Counted from the stretch's first letter, positions 1 to 8,998 are shown. The stretch: DNA of 64,000 nucleotides from Pseudarthrobacter sp. GA104 (GCF_009741265.1 NZ_WOWL01000001.1:3534001-3598000), one strand, 5' to 3'. A program made the numbers and translations. The notes: a model not told the origin generated them from the letters alone.

Positions 1-217
1 GGTGGAGTGGGGCAAGGAGCGGGTGGAACACCTCAGCGAAAGCAGGCTGGAGATCGACCTGCACCGGGCCATCGGGCTCGGCACTGGCCTGCCCTCGGCC
101 GGCCTGGACTTCGACACGGAAGACGCGGACGAGCCCCGCACCATCGTCATGCGCGGGTACGGTCCCCGCTGGCCTGAAGCCCCGGCGCTCGGCGCCGCGA
201 AGGAAGGCGTCCGCTGA
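1..217 (+). CDS. tsaE: tRNA threonylcarbamoyladenosine biosynthesis ATPase TsaE, C-terminal part
   Basis: This is the 3' end of a gene that begins before the window; about 71 residues remain. The segment starts with VEWGKERVEHL, which resembles the conserved VEWGE-type motif near the C-terminus of TsaE, the P-loop ATPase that works with TsaB and TsaD to make N6-threonylcarbamoyladenosine on tRNAs. The Walker A part is upstream and not visible. The stop codon overlaps the start of tsaB by one base, so the genes are translationally coupled. Identification rests on the short motif and on the tsaB-rimI-tsaD genes that follow. Confidence 0.85.
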   Translation, partial: VEWGKERVEHLSESRLEIDLHRAIGLGTGLPSAGLDFDTEDADEPRTIVMRGYGPRWPEAPALGAAKEGVR

Positions 218-888
218 TGCTGATCCTCGCCATTGACACCTCCGCCGTAGCCAGCGCCGCCCTGGTTTCAGACCATGTGCCGGAAGGAGTGCTCGCCAGC
301 TTCTCCACAGAGGACACCCGCAGCCACGCCGAGGTCCTTGCCCCCGGGATCGCAGGGATGCTCGCCGACGCCGGCGTTACCGGAAACGACATCGACGCCC
401 TGGTTGTGGGGGTGGGTCCCGGGCCTTTCACCGGGCTGCGGTCCGGAATCGCCACCGCGAGGACCCTGGCCTTTGTCTGGGGCAAGCCCCTCCACGGGCT
501 GATGAGCCTGGATGCCGTGGCCCTGGAAGTGGCGGAATCCTCGGCGGCGGTGAGCGAGTTCCTCGTGGCAACCGACGCGCGCCGCAAAGAGGTCTACTGG
601 GCTCGCTACAGCCTCACGGAAGGCCAGCTTCCAGTCCTGGAAGACGGCCCGCATGTCAGCTTCGCCGCCGACCTGCCCGACCTGCCCGCTTTCGGTGCCG
701 GAGCCGGCCTTTACGCGGACGTACTGAAAGTCCACCCCGACTTCGCGGAGGAACAGCCGGACGCCCTGTACCTGGGGCAGTTCGCGCTGGCCAGGCTGGC
801 GGCCGGCAACGGACTTCCCGACTCCACGCCGCTGTACCTTCGGGAATCCGACGCCCAAGTCCCCGGACCAAGGAAGAGGGCCCTGTGA
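217..888 (+). CDS. tsaB: tRNA threonylcarbamoyladenosine biosynthesis protein TsaB
   Basis: The 223-residue product is an ASKHA-fold pseudo-enzyme partner of TsaD in t6A37 synthesis on ANN-decoding tRNAs, acting in the cytoplasm. The N-terminus (LILAIDTSA) and the GVGPGPFTGLR segment at residues 65-75 are typical of TsaB, and the length matches the family. It lacks the HxxxH metal site that its partner TsaD carries, as expected. The ATG overlaps the tsaE stop by one base and the end overlaps rimI by four bases (GTGA), so the four genes form one coupled operon. Confidence 0.95.
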   Translation: MLILAIDTSAVASAALVSDHVPEGVLASFSTEDTRSHAEVLAPGIAGMLADAGVTGNDIDALVVGVGPGPFTGLRSGIATARTLAFVWGKPLHGLMSLDAVALEVAESSAAVSEFLVATDARRKEVYWARYSLTEGQLPVLEDGPHVSFAADLPDLPAFGAGAGLYADVLKVHPDFAEEQPDALYLGQFALARLAAGNGLPDSTPLYLRESDAQVPGPRKRAL

Positions 889-1412
889 ACGCCACGCCCG
901 GCTCCCGCAGCCAGGACGTCACCGTCCGCGACATGACCCTGGACGACATCCCCGCCGTCAGTGCCCTGGAACAGCGCCTCTTCCCGGTCGATGCCTGGCC
1001 CCTGCAGATGTTCCTCGACGAACTGTCCCAGCCGGAAACCCGCCGCTACCTGGTGGCGCAAGGCAGCGACGGCATCGTGGGCTACGCCGGCCTGATGTGC
1101 ATTGAGCCCATCGCGGACGTCCAGACCATCGCCGTCGTCCCTGAATATGAGGGCCGGGGCATCGGCACCGCGCTGCTCACCAGCCTCCTCGACGAAGCCC
1201 GGCGCAGGCGGGCGGCGGACGTCCTGCTGGAGGTCCGGGCGGACAACCCGCGGGCCCAGCAGCTGTATGTCCGCTTCGGCTTCGAACAGATCCACGTCCG
1301 CCCCCGGTATTACCGCGACGGGACCGACGCCCTCATCATGCGCCTCCAGCTCACCGGAACCCCGGGAACAGGCACTGAAGACGCGAATCCCATGGAAGGA
1401 CGCCGGCCATGA
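885..1412 (+). CDS. rimI: Ribosomal protein S18-alanine N-acetyltransferase RimI
   Basis: This is a 175-residue GNAT acetyltransferase. Family knowledge: RimI acetylates the N-terminal alanine of ribosomal protein S18 using acetyl-CoA, and in bacteria is often encoded between tsaB and tsaD. The acetyl-CoA pyrophosphate-binding loop is seen as EGRGIGTA at residues 89-96, after the beta strand TIAVVPEY. Translation starts at GTG inside a four-base overlap with tsaB and ends in an ATGA overlap with tsaD. The last 15-20 residues are poorly conserved-looking and proline/glycine rich. Confidence 0.93.
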   Translation: MNATPGSRSQDVTVRDMTLDDIPAVSALEQRLFPVDAWPLQMFLDELSQPETRRYLVAQGSDGIVGYAGLMCIEPIADVQTIAVVPEYEGRGIGTALLTSLLDEARRRRAADVLLEVRADNPRAQQLYVRFGFEQIHVRPRYYRDGTDALIMRLQLTGTPGTGTEDANPMEGRRP

Positions 1413-2512
1413 ACCGCTCGCAGCCACTGGTGCTGGGCATCGAATCGTCCTGCGACGAGACCGGCGTCGGCGTGGTCCGCGGCACAACGCTGCTCACCAA
1501 CACCGTGTCCTCCTCCATGGACGAGCACGTCCGGTTCGGCGGTGTCATTCCCGAGATCGCCTCCCGGGCCCACCTGGATGCCTTCGTTCCCACCCTGGAA
1601 CAGGCGCTTTCCGACGCCGGCGTGACCCTCGACGAGGTGGACGCCATCGCCGTCACGTCCGGTCCTGGCCTGGCCGGAGCCCTCATGGTGGGGGTGTGCG
1701 CGGCCAAGGCGCTGGCGGTGGCCACCGGCAAGCCCCTGTACGCCATCAACCACCTGGTGGCCCACGTGGGTGTGGGACTGCTGGACGGGGGCGCTCCGGC
1801 CGGAACGGCCCCTGGTACCCCGCAGCTGCCCGAGAACCTCGGCGCCCTGCTGGTCTCCGGCGGCCACACTGAAATCCTGAAAATCAACAGCATTACCGAC
1901 GACGTGGTGCTCCTCGGCTCCACCATCGACGATGCCGCCGGCGAAGCCTACGACAAGGTGGCCCGCATCCTGGGCCTCGGGTATCCGGGCGGACCGGCCA
2001 TCGACAAGGTGGCCCGCACCGGCAACCCGAAGTCCATCCGGTTTCCCCGCGGCCTCAGCCAGCCCAAGTACATGGGCACGGCCGAGGAGCCCGGCCCGCA
2101 CCGCTATGACTGGTCCTTCAGCGGCCTCAAGACGGCGGTGGCCCGCTGCGTGGAGCAGTTCGAGGCGCGCGGCGGGGAGATTCCGGTGGCTGACATTGCG
2201 GCCGCCTTCCAGGAGGCCGTGGTGGACGTCATCTCTTCCAAGGCCGTCCTGGCCTGCCGTGAGCACGGCATCAAGGACGTGCTCCTGGGCGGCGGCGTGG
2301 CGGCCAACTCAAGGCTGCGCGAGCTCACGGGCCAGCGCTGCGCCTCCGCCGGGATCAGGCTGCACGTGCCGCCGCTGGACCTCTGCACGGACAACGGCGC
2401 CATGGTGGCGGCACTGGGCGCGCAGCTGGTGATGGCGGGAGTGGAACCCAGCGGCCTCCGCTTCGCCCCGGACTCGTCCATGCCGGTCACCTCGGTGTCC
2501 CTCCCGGCGTAA
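1409..2512 (+). CDS. tsaD: tRNA N6-adenosine threonylcarbamoyltransferase TsaD
   Basis: TsaD transfers the threonylcarbamoyl group from threonylcarbamoyl-AMP to A37 of tRNA. The 367-residue protein shows the IESSCDETG start of the family (11-19), the metal-binding H115xxxH119 (in NHLVAHVG), a second nucleotide-binding segment LLVSGGHTE (148-155), GGGVAAN (294-300) and the metal ligand D328 in CTDNG. All expected catalytic residues are present. It overlaps rimI by four bases and ends the operon; the next gene is convergent, with only 15 bases between the stop codons and no clear terminator. Confidence 0.97.
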   Translation: MNRSQPLVLGIESSCDETGVGVVRGTTLLTNTVSSSMDEHVRFGGVIPEIASRAHLDAFVPTLEQALSDAGVTLDEVDAIAVTSGPGLAGALMVGVCAAKALAVATGKPLYAINHLVAHVGVGLLDGGAPAGTAPGTPQLPENLGALLVSGGHTEILKINSITDDVVLLGSTIDDAAGEAYDKVARILGLGYPGGPAIDKVARTGNPKSIRFPRGLSQPKYMGTAEEPGPHRYDWSFSGLKTAVARCVEQFEARGGEIPVADIAAAFQEAVVDVISSKAVLACREHGIKDVLLGGGVAANSRLRELTGQRCASAGIRLHVPPLDLCTDNGAMVAALGAQLVMAGVEPSGLRFAPDSSMPVTSVSLPA

Positions 2513-2527
2513 ACCGCGGGAAGGGGC

Positions 2528-3679
2528 CTAAGCGGTGGGGCCGTTGCGCATCTGCTTGACCAGGTCCAGGACCACGGCCCGGAGGTCTCCGCCGTGTTCG
2601 GCGGCCACGCGGCGCTGGCGCTGGTAGCCGGCACCGCGGCGGATGATCTTTTCGACGTCGGCCAGCTCGTCCGGGCAGCCCAGCTTGGCGGCCACGGGCT
2701 CAAGCCGGTTCAGGGTCTCCAGCAGGTGCTCGGTGACCAGCTGCTCGTGGCCCGCGGCGTCCAGGATGATAATGGCGTCCATGCCGTAGCGGGCTGCGCG
2801 CCACTTGTTTTCCTGGATGTGCCAGGGCGGCATGGTGGGGATGGTGCCGCCGTTGTCCAGGATCGTGGAGAACTCGTCCACCAGGCACTGGGTGAGGGCC
2901 GCGATGGCGCCCACTTCCTCCAGCGTGGCCAGGCCGTCGCAGATGCGCATCTCAATGGTGCCCAGGTTGGGCACCGGCCGGATGTCCCAGCGGATCTCCG
3001 AGAGGGTGTCGATCACGCCGGTGGTGAACATGTCCTGCACGTAGGACTCGTACTCCTCCCAGGACTTGAACTGGAAGGGCAGGCCGGCGGTGGGGAGCTG
3101 CTGGAACATCAGCGCCCGCTGTGAAGCGTAGCCGGTGTCCTCTCCGCCCCAGAACGGGCTTGATGCGGAGAGCGCCTGGAAATGCGGGAAGTAGTTGACC
3201 AGGCCGTCCAGCACGGGCAGCGCCTTGTCGCGGCGGTCCAGGCCGACGTGGACGTGCACGCCGTAGATGACCATTTGCCGGCCCCACCACTGGGTGCGGT
3301 CGATCAGCTTGGCATAACGGGCCTTGTCCGTCACCGGCTGCAGCTGCGGCGGGCTGAACGGGTGGCTTCCGGCACAAAAGAGTTCCACGCCCATGGGATC
3401 GGTGATTTCGCGGACGGCGGCCAGGGAACGGCTGAGGTCCTCCTTGGCTTCAGCGGCGGTCTCGCAGATGCCGGTCACCAGTTCAACGGTGTTCAGCAGC
3501 AGTTCCTGCTTGATGTGGGGATGCTCGTCGTCATCATTGAGTTCCGGGTGTCGTGAAGAAACGCCGCGAAGCACCTCATTGGCTACGGACGCGAGTTCGC
3601 CTGTCCTGCCGTCCACCAGCGCGAGTTCCCACTCAACTCCCAGCGTTGACTGCCTTGAGGGGGCGAAATCGATCTTCAC
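2528..3679 (-). CDS. YbdK-family carboxylate-amine ligase (glutamate-cysteine ligase-like)
   Basis: The 383-residue product belongs to the YbdK/GCS2 group, ATP-dependent ligases that join glutamate or a similar acid to an amine such as cysteine. Visible marks are GVEWELALVD at 14-23, with the acidic ExE pair E16/E18, and the metal-site-like VHVHVGL at 141-147. The length is normal for the group. Translation probably starts at GTG, with AGGAAA five bases upstream. Substrate cannot be deduced: members are often annotated as GshA, but actinobacteria of this type make mycothiol rather than glutathione, so a role in gamma-glutamyl compound synthesis is only a guess. Confidence 0.8.
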   Translation of the reverse strand: MKIDFAPSRQSTLGVEWELALVDGRTGELASVANEVLRGVSSRHPELNDDDEHPHIKQELLLNTVELVTGICETAAEAKEDLSRSLAAVREITDPMGVELFCAGSHPFSPPQLQPVTDKARYAKLIDRTQWWGRQMVIYGVHVHVGLDRRDKALPVLDGLVNYFPHFQALSASSPFWGGEDTGYASQRALMFQQLPTAGLPFQFKSWEEYESYVQDMFTTGVIDTLSEIRWDIRPVPNLGTIEMRICDGLATLEEVGAIAALTQCLVDEFSTILDNGGTIPTMPPWHIQENKWRAARYGMDAIIILDAAGHEQLVTEHLLETLNRLEPVAAKLGCPDELADVEKIIRRGAGYQRQRRVAAEHGGDLRAVVLDLVKQMRNGPTA

Positions 3680-3786
3680 TCATTTCCTAACTGTCCTGTT
3701 TGCCGCTGGCTCACGCCGTCACTGACAGGCTGTTGCCGGCAGGCGAACGGATGGTTCAAGTCTAGTGCAGGGGTAGCATCGTATTG

Positions 3787-5490
3787 ATGGCCTTGTTCCA
3801 ACACCTGCGTGAGAGTCCTAACAAAACCTTCCCCCTCCTGGCGGCAGCCTCCGCCGCAGTAGCCCTGGCGTCCTGTACGGCCGCACCCGGCCCCGTCCCG
3901 TCGTCGGCCCCTTCTGCGCCAGCCTCGCCCGCCGCATCGCCGAGTACGACGACGGCGCCCGCCACCTCCTCCCCGCCACCTGATCCGGGTGCCCGGCCAC
4001 TGGGCTGGGGGCCCCGGCAGCGCGACCAGGACAAGGCCGCCGCGGCGGTGGCGGCGATGACCACCGAGGAGAAAGCCGGGCAGGTCCTCCTTCCGTCCTT
4101 CAAGGGCAAGGAGGTGGAGGCCCACGCTGCCGCCATCGAGCGCCTGCACCTTGCCGGGTCCATCATCATGGGCGACAACGTTCCGCTCGACCCCCAGGGC
4201 AGGCTGGACGTGTCCGGCATGGCCGCCGTCAACCAGCGGCTGGCCCAGGCTGCAGCCGCCGGCGGCCGGCCCTGGCCCGGGATCATCGCGGTGGACCAGG
4301 AAGGCGGCCAGGTTGCCAGGCTGGGGGCACCCCTGACGGAATGGCCCACGCCCATGAGCTACGGGGCCGCCGGGAGCGTGCCACTGGCCAAGGAGGCCGG
4401 GCAAGGGCTGGCTGCGGAGCTGGTGCCGCTGGGGTTCAACGTGGACTTCGCTCCCGATACGGACGTCACCGTCGGCCCGAAGGATCCCACCATCGGTGCC
4501 CGGTCCATGTCCTCGGACCCGGGCGCTGCCGCTTCGCTCGGCGTGGCATTCTCCCAGGGGATGCTCGCCGCGGGCGTCCTGCCTGCGGTCAAGCACTTCC
4601 CGGGGCACGGTTCGGTGGCCGTTGATTCCCATGTCAGCCTCCCCGTGCAGCCCGCCGCCGTTGCGGACCTCGGCGGCCGCGACTGGAAACCGTTCGGGGC
4701 CGCCATCGCCGCCGGTTCGCCCATGGTGATGACAGGTCACATCGCTGTCCCGGCGCTGCAACCCGGCGTCCCGGCGTCGCTCTCCGGACCCACGTATGCC
4801 GCACTGCGGGGCCTGGGCTTCAACGGGGTGGCGGTGACGGACGCCCTGAACATGGGCGCCGTGGCCAAGCAGTACCCCGGCGGAACCGCCGCCGTGATGG
4901 CCCTTGCCGCCGGAGCTGACCTCCTGCTGATGCCGGCCGACGTGGGGCAGGCGCATGCGGCCATCGTCCAGGCCGTCGCCTCCGGCGCCCTGCCGCCTGA
5001 GCGCCTGGACGAGGCCGCCCGGCGGGTGGCAACGATGATGGCGTGGCACGGCAGGACCGCTGCGGCGAACGGTGCGCCGGCGGGAAGCGGGGGAGCCCTC
5101 TCAGCCCGGGTTTCCGCCTCCGCCGTCACCGTGCTCTCCGGACCGTGCAGCGGACCCCTGGTGCCCGGAGCGGTGCGGGTGGCCGGCGGCGGGCCAGGGG
5201 ACAGGGCCCGGTTTGAGGCCGCTGCCGCCCGGGCCGGACTGTCCGTGGGCTCCGGGCCGCTGGTCAGCCTCATCGGCTACGGCGGGCGCGGGGCGGACGG
5301 GGACATCGCCGTCGCGCTCGATGCTCCCTGGCCGCTGCAGGACTCGCCCGCTCCGGTGAAGATAGCCCTCTATGGCCGCACCGACGGTGCCTTTGACGCC
5401 CTGGCCGCCGTCCTGGCAGGGAAGGCGCCCGCCCCCGGGAAGCTGCCCGCCGCCGTCGGAAGCTTCCCGGCCGGCACCGGCTGCCCCTAA
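3787..5490 (+). CDS. NagZ-like glycoside hydrolase family 3 lipoprotein
   Basis: The 567-residue protein has a signal peptide ending in a lipobox (ALASC, lipidated Cys about residue 30), then a Ala/Pro/Ser/Thr-rich linker to about residue 70, so it should be anchored outside the membrane. The catalytic domain is GH3 of the beta-N-acetylglucosaminidase type: KHFPGHG (269-275), the Asp-His dyad in VDSH (D280, H282) used by NagZ-like enzymes as acid/base, and the nucleophile-like Asp in VTDALNMG (about 352). A role in trimming peptidoglycan amino sugars is likely. A TTG lies directly before the ATG; I take the ATG. No partner gene is adjacent, and the stop is followed at once by a palindromic repeat. 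Confidence 0.88.
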   Translation: MALFQHLRESPNKTFPLLAAASAAVALASCTAAPGPVPSSAPSAPASPAASPSTTTAPATSSPPPDPGARPLGWGPRQRDQDKAAAAVAAMTTEEKAGQVLLPSFKGKEVEAHAAAIERLHLAGSIIMGDNVPLDPQGRLDVSGMAAVNQRLAQAAAAGGRPWPGIIAVDQEGGQVARLGAPLTEWPTPMSYGAAGSVPLAKEAGQGLAAELVPLGFNVDFAPDTDVTVGPKDPTIGARSMSSDPGAAASLGVAFSQGMLAAGVLPAVKHFPGHGSVAVDSHVSLPVQPAAVADLGGRDWKPFGAAIAAGSPMVMTGHIAVPALQPGVPASLSGPTYAALRGLGFNGVAVTDALNMGAVAKQYPGGTAAVMALAAGADLLLMPADVGQAHAAIVQAVASGALPPERLDEAARRVATMMAWHGRTAAANGAPAGSGGALSARVSASAVTVLSGPCSGPLVPGAVRVAGGGPGDRARFEAAAARAGLSVGSGPLVSLIGYGGRGADGDIAVALDAPWPLQDSPAPVKIALYGRTDGAFDALAAVLAGKAPAPGKLPAAVGSFPAGTGCP

Positions 5491-5556
5491 CCCAACTAGG
5501 TAGCGCTAAGTGTCGTTTTGGGGGCTCAAAACGACACTTAGCGCTACCTAGTTGGG
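5491..5556. repeat. Dispersed palindromic element, copy 1 (perfect 30-bp inverted repeat)
   Basis: Arms 5491-5520 and 5527-5556 are perfectly complementary (30 bp) around a six-base loop, GGGGCT. The arm core TAGCGCTAAGTGTCGTTTT recurs in a second palindrome at 48875-48940. The element begins on the base after the stop codon of the GH3 gene and ends just before the next gene. There is no U-run after the stem, so it is not a classical intrinsic terminator, although a transcript through it would fold very strongly. Confidence 0.95.
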
Positions 5557-5578
5557 CGGGAGCGGGTTAAATGGTGGG

Positions 5579-6397
5579 GTGCCCATTCTGAATAAAGACA
5601 TGACCCTCTGCATCTCGCTCTCGGCCCGGCCCAGCAACAACGGGACCCGGTTCCACAACCACCTGTATGAGCAGCTGGACCTCAACTGGATCTACAAGGC
5701 CTTCGCCCCCACCAACCTTGAACAGGCCATCGCCGGGGTCCGGGGGCTGGGCATCCGCGGTTGCGCCATCTCCATGCCGTACAAGGAGGACGTCATCGCC
5801 CTCGTCGACGAGATGGACCCCTCGGCCAAGGCCATTGATTCAGTGAACACCATCGTGAACACGGACGGGCACCTCAAGGCCTACAACACCGACTACACGG
5901 CAATCGAACAGCTTCTGGCCGCCAACAAGGTGCCTACGGGCTATTCCGTCCTGGTCCAGGGCGCGGGCGGGATGGCCAAGGCCACTGTCGCCGCGCTTCG
6001 GGACGCCGGCTTTACCGACGTCACGGTCATTGCACGGAACGAAACCACGGGCCGGGCGCTCGCAGAACAGTACGGGTTCCAGTGGCGCGCCGAACTCGAC
6101 GGCGGGACCGCCGACCTGATCATCAACGTGACGCCGATTGGCATGGCGGGCGGATCCGAGGCAGGTGCCCTGGCCTTCCCGCAGGAAGCCATCGACGCCG
6201 CCAAAGTGGTGTTCGACGTGGTTGCGCTGCCCGCCGAGACGCCGCTGGTCAAGGCTGCGCGGGCGGCGGGGAAACCCGTGATTACCGGTGCGGAAGTGGC
6301 AACCATCCAGGCCCTGGAGCAGTTCGTGCTGTACACCGGCATCCGGCCCACTGCCGGGCAGGTGCGCGCGGCGGAAGAGTTCATGCGCGCGCAGTAG
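5579..6397 (+). CDS. Shikimate dehydrogenase-like protein (SDH-L / AroE paralogue)
   Basis: The roughly 272-residue protein resembles the shikimate 5-dehydrogenase-like group typified, from memory, by Haemophilus HI0607. Evidence: LNKDMTLCISLSARPSN at the N-terminus, GIRGCAISMPYKE with the substrate-side Lys, SVNTIVN, AYNTDY with the catalytic-type Asp, and the Rossmann segment VQGAGGMAKA for NADP. Real AroE reduces 3-dehydroshikimate; SDH-L proteins are usually much less active on shikimate, so a different substrate is possible. The start is uncertain: GTG at 5579, CTG at 5588 and ATG at 5600 are in frame; none has a strong ribosome-binding site. Its end overlaps the convergent methyltransferase gene by 17 bases. 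Confidence 0.82.
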   Translation: MPILNKDMTLCISLSARPSNNGTRFHNHLYEQLDLNWIYKAFAPTNLEQAIAGVRGLGIRGCAISMPYKEDVIALVDEMDPSAKAIDSVNTIVNTDGHLKAYNTDYTAIEQLLAANKVPTGYSVLVQGAGGMAKATVAALRDAGFTDVTVIARNETTGRALAEQYGFQWRAELDGGTADLIINVTPIGMAGGSEAGALAFPQEAIDAAKVVFDVVALPAETPLVKAARAAGKPVITGAEVATIQALEQFVLYTGIRPTAGQVRAAEEFMRAQ

Positions 6398-7664
6398 CCG
6401 TTTCTTCGCGGGCAGTGCCCGGCACCGGCTCCACCACGATGGCCACCCGGTCCTCCCCGATACGGGTCAGGACCAGGGTGGCTGTTTTGGTCCCGGCCTT
6501 CTTGCCGGAGTTCTTTCCGGCTGCGCTCTTCCCCCCTGGCAGGAGCTGCCTGCGGAGCTCCTCGGGAGTGACGGCGGTGCCGCGCTTTTTGATGTCCAGC
6601 ACCCCGATGCCCTCTGCCTTCACCCAGGCCTTGAGCGCCTTGACGTTGTAGGGCATCACGTCCAGGACCTTGTAGGCGCGCGCGAACGGTGTATCCACCA
6701 GCTCCGGTGCGCACACATAGGCGATGTGCTCATCCACCAGGTGTCCGCCAAGCTGCAGCGCGACGTCGGCCACCAGGCCGGCCCGGATCACCGCGCCGTC
6801 CGGTTCGTAGAGGTAGCCCTCCACCGGCCCCACCGGAGCGGCAGGACCGGCGCCGAAGTCTTCTCCGCTGGTCAGCTCCGCCGCGCCCCGGGCGCCGAGC
6901 ACCAGAGCGGCCCGGCGGACTCCGGGCCGGCGCACTGCGTTGAACCACAGCGCAACCTCGGTGACGTCGCCCGCCACCGAAACCCACTGTGCCTCACAGC
7001 CGGCCGGAACGGACTCGTGCGGCATGCCCGGGCCCATCTTGACCCCGACGGCCAGGCCGGACGCGGCCAGGCCCTCAACGAAGGACAAGGGCGGCGAAAA
7101 GGCTTCAGGGTCCCAGATCCGCTTGGTGCCCGACGTCGAAGTGACCCGGCGCGCGGGATCCAGCCAGACGCCGTCGACCCCGTCCAGCGGCACCGCCGTG
7201 GCGTCTGCGTGGACCACGGTGGCGTTGGGGAACGGAATGAGGTTCACCGTGGCGCAGGCCGCCGTCGTCTCGTCCATCTCCACAGCGGTGACGTTGATGT
7301 CCATGGAAGCCAGCGCCAGCGAGTCCGCGGCCAGGCCGCAGCCTAGGTCCGCCACGTGGCGGACTCCGGCCTCGGCGAACCTCTGGGCATGGCGGGCGGC
7401 GACGTTCAGCCGGGTTGCCTGTTCCAGCCCTGCCTGGGTGAACAGCATGCTGCGGGCGAACTCACCGAACTTCGCCGCGGCCTTGGTGCGGAGCCGGGAC
7501 TGGGTCAGGACGGCGGAAACCAGTTCGGGGGAGTGGCCGGCCTTGCGGAGGGCCGAGTTCAGCTCGAAGGACTTCTCTTCCTGGTAGGGGCCCAGGGACG
7601 CCAGGAGCTCCCAGCCTTCAGGGGTGAGCAGCGGTGCAATCTGGTCCTGGGGAGCGTGAGCCAT
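6381..7664 (-). CDS. Class I SAM-dependent methyltransferase with THUMP-like C-terminus
   Basis: The 427-residue protein carries an N-terminal helical region (1-95), a class I SAM-binding core with motif I VADLGCGLAADS (about 104-115) and the acidic VEMD end of strand 2 (128-131), and a WLDPARR motif (167-173) in the place of motif IV. The C-terminal third, with KKRGT (LDIKKRGTAVTPEELRR), fits the THUMP-like domain seen in actinobacterial proteins of this family, which suggests RNA as substrate; the exact target is unknown. It is probably leaderless: TAGGCT lies seven bases before the ATG. It overlaps the end of the shikimate dehydrogenase-like gene. Confidence 0.8.
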   Translation of the reverse strand: MAHAPQDQIAPLLTPEGWELLASLGPYQEEKSFELNSALRKAGHSPELVSAVLTQSRLRTKAAAKFGEFARSMLFTQAGLEQATRLNVAARHAQRFAEAGVRHVADLGCGLAADSLALASMDINVTAVEMDETTAACATVNLIPFPNATVVHADATAVPLDGVDGVWLDPARRVTSTSGTKRIWDPEAFSPPLSFVEGLAASGLAVGVKMGPGMPHESVPAGCEAQWVSVAGDVTEVALWFNAVRRPGVRRAALVLGARGAAELTSGEDFGAGPAAPVGPVEGYLYEPDGAVIRAGLVADVALQLGGHLVDEHIAYVCAPELVDTPFARAYKVLDVMPYNVKALKAWVKAEGIGVLDIKKRGTAVTPEELRRQLLPGGKSAAGKNSGKKAGTKTATLVLTRIGEDRVAIVVEPVPGTAREETATARA

Positions 7665-7718
7665 GGGTTCCAGCCTAGTGGAGGAGCGGGCCGCCGCTAT
7701 GCCGATAGTGTTGAAGCC

Positions 7719-8096
7719 ATGAACCAGAGTGCAGGTCCGCAGCAGCCCCGTCAGCACCAACCCGGGGACGGCGGCCCGGCGAGGTTCGCCCGGCCGGCAC
7801 TGATCGCAGGTTCCGTGGTGGCGGTGGTGTGCCTGGCGCTCCTGGTGATCATCTTCTTCCTGGACACCTTCAACGCCACCGTCTATTCGGTGGGCGGCAA
7901 CGACATCAAGGACGACACCCAGGAGGCCCGGGATATCCGGGGGCTGTACGACGGAGCCCGGGCCGGCAGCGTCGTCTTCCTTGCCGCGTCGCTGTTGACC
8001 GCCCTGGTCTCTGCCTTCCTCCTCTACCGGGGGCGGAACTCCGCAGGCGGGGCCGACGGCGGAGAGGACGTCGACTTCGACGACCTGGGCCGCTGA
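7719..8096 (+). CDS. Small two-span membrane protein of unknown function
   Basis: The 125-residue product has a polar, Gln/Pro-rich N-terminus (1-25), a transmembrane segment (about 27-48), an exposed loop with KDDTQEARDIRGLYDGAR, a second transmembrane segment (about 85-105) and an acidic C-terminus. I do not recognise a family. It is divergent from the methyltransferase gene, with a 54-base intergenic region that serves both promoters; TAGTGT lies seven bases before the ATG, which suggests a leaderless message. Its last 73 bases overlap the end of the convergent EamA gene. Confidence 0.65.
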   Translation: MNQSAGPQQPRQHQPGDGGPARFARPALIAGSVVAVVCLALLVIIFFLDTFNATVYSVGGNDIKDDTQEARDIRGLYDGARAGSVVFLAASLLTALVSAFLLYRGRNSAGGADGGEDVDFDDLGR

Positions 8097-8956
8097 GGTG
8101 GCCTGCCGCCCGCGCTGGTGAGCAGGACCCCGGAAATGACCAGGACGCCGCCCAGGACCTGCGGGACCGTGATGGGCTGGCCAAGGGCCACCGTGATGAT
8201 CGCGGTGAAGACGGCAATGAGGTTCAGGTAGTTTCCGGCATTGGCAGCCGAGGTGCGCTTGAGTGCAAGGTTCCAGAGCAGGTAGGAACCCAAGGAGGGG
8301 AACAGGGCAATGTAGGCCAGCGACCAGCCCTCCGAGGCGGTGGCCGGCAGCCCTGCCCCGGTGGCCACCGCAAAGGGAACCAGGACAATCGCAGCCATGG
8401 CCACCTGCACCGCGGTGGACGTAATCGCCGGGACGGAGAGCCTGCGGGCGATGATCGTATAGAAGCCCCAGACGGTGATGGCGGCCACGATCAGCAATTC
8501 GCCGGCATCAATCGAGAAAGTCAGCAGCCGCTGCAGGTTGCCTCCGGTGAGGACCAGCAGGACGCCTGCCAGGCCCAGGGCAACGCCCACCCAGCTCAGG
8601 GGACCCGGCCTGTCCCGAAGCAGGATGGCGGCCAGGACCATGATCAGGGCCGGGTTCGCAGCCGTCACCAGGGAGGCGTTCAGGGCAGAGGTGTGCCCCA
8701 GCGCACTGTAGAGCAGCAGGGTATAGGCGCTCATCCCAAGGCAGCTCAGGAGCAGGAGCATCGGCCAGCGGCGCAGGACAGCGCGCCAGTCCGGCCGGTC
8801 CACCGCCTGTGCCAGGGCCAGCAGCGGCACGGCAGCCAGGGCCCAGCGCCAGAAGGTCAGCTGGAGCGGCTGCATGGTTTCCATGGCGGCCTGGCCTACA
8901 ACGAAGTTACCCGCCCAGAAGAGGGTGGCAAGGGTCAGGTACAGGGCTGCTCGCAC
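8024..8956 (-). CDS. EamA/DMT-family transporter
   Basis: The 310-residue protein has about ten hydrophobic segments in two related halves, the EamA (drug/metabolite transporter) plan; TLFWAGNFVVGQ at the N-terminus and FPSLGSYLLWNLALKR in the second half are typical. The transported compound cannot be predicted. The family normally ends shortly after the tenth helix; here about 25 extra Pro/Arg/Ser-rich residues follow, which are the antisense reading of the 7719-8096 gene. The GTG start has TACATT six bases upstream, so it is probably leaderless. Confidence 0.85.
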   Translation of the reverse strand: MRAALYLTLATLFWAGNFVVGQAAMETMQPLQLTFWRWALAAVPLLALAQAVDRPDWRAVLRRWPMLLLLSCLGMSAYTLLLYSALGHTSALNASLVTAANPALIMVLAAILLRDRPGPLSWVGVALGLAGVLLVLTGGNLQRLLTFSIDAGELLIVAAITVWGFYTIIARRLSVPAITSTAVQVAMAAIVLVPFAVATGAGLPATASEGWSLAYIALFPSLGSYLLWNLALKRTSAANAGNYLNLIAVFTAIITVALGQPITVPQVLGGVLVISGVLLTSAGGRPPQRPRSSKSTSSPPSAPPAEFRPR

Positions 8957-8998
8957 CGGTCAAATGTACATGGATTGGTGTCCGCCCATGACGAAACG

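Noticed and set aside
3676..5049. 457-codon frame antisense to the GH3 gene
   Set aside because: Low-complexity Gly/Arg-rich translation without motifs; the GH3 product has lipobox and catalytic residues.
5491..5556. Palindrome as an intrinsic terminator of the GH3 gene
   Set aside because: No T-run follows the stem and the same element is found at a divergent promoter, so a terminator label alone does not explain it.
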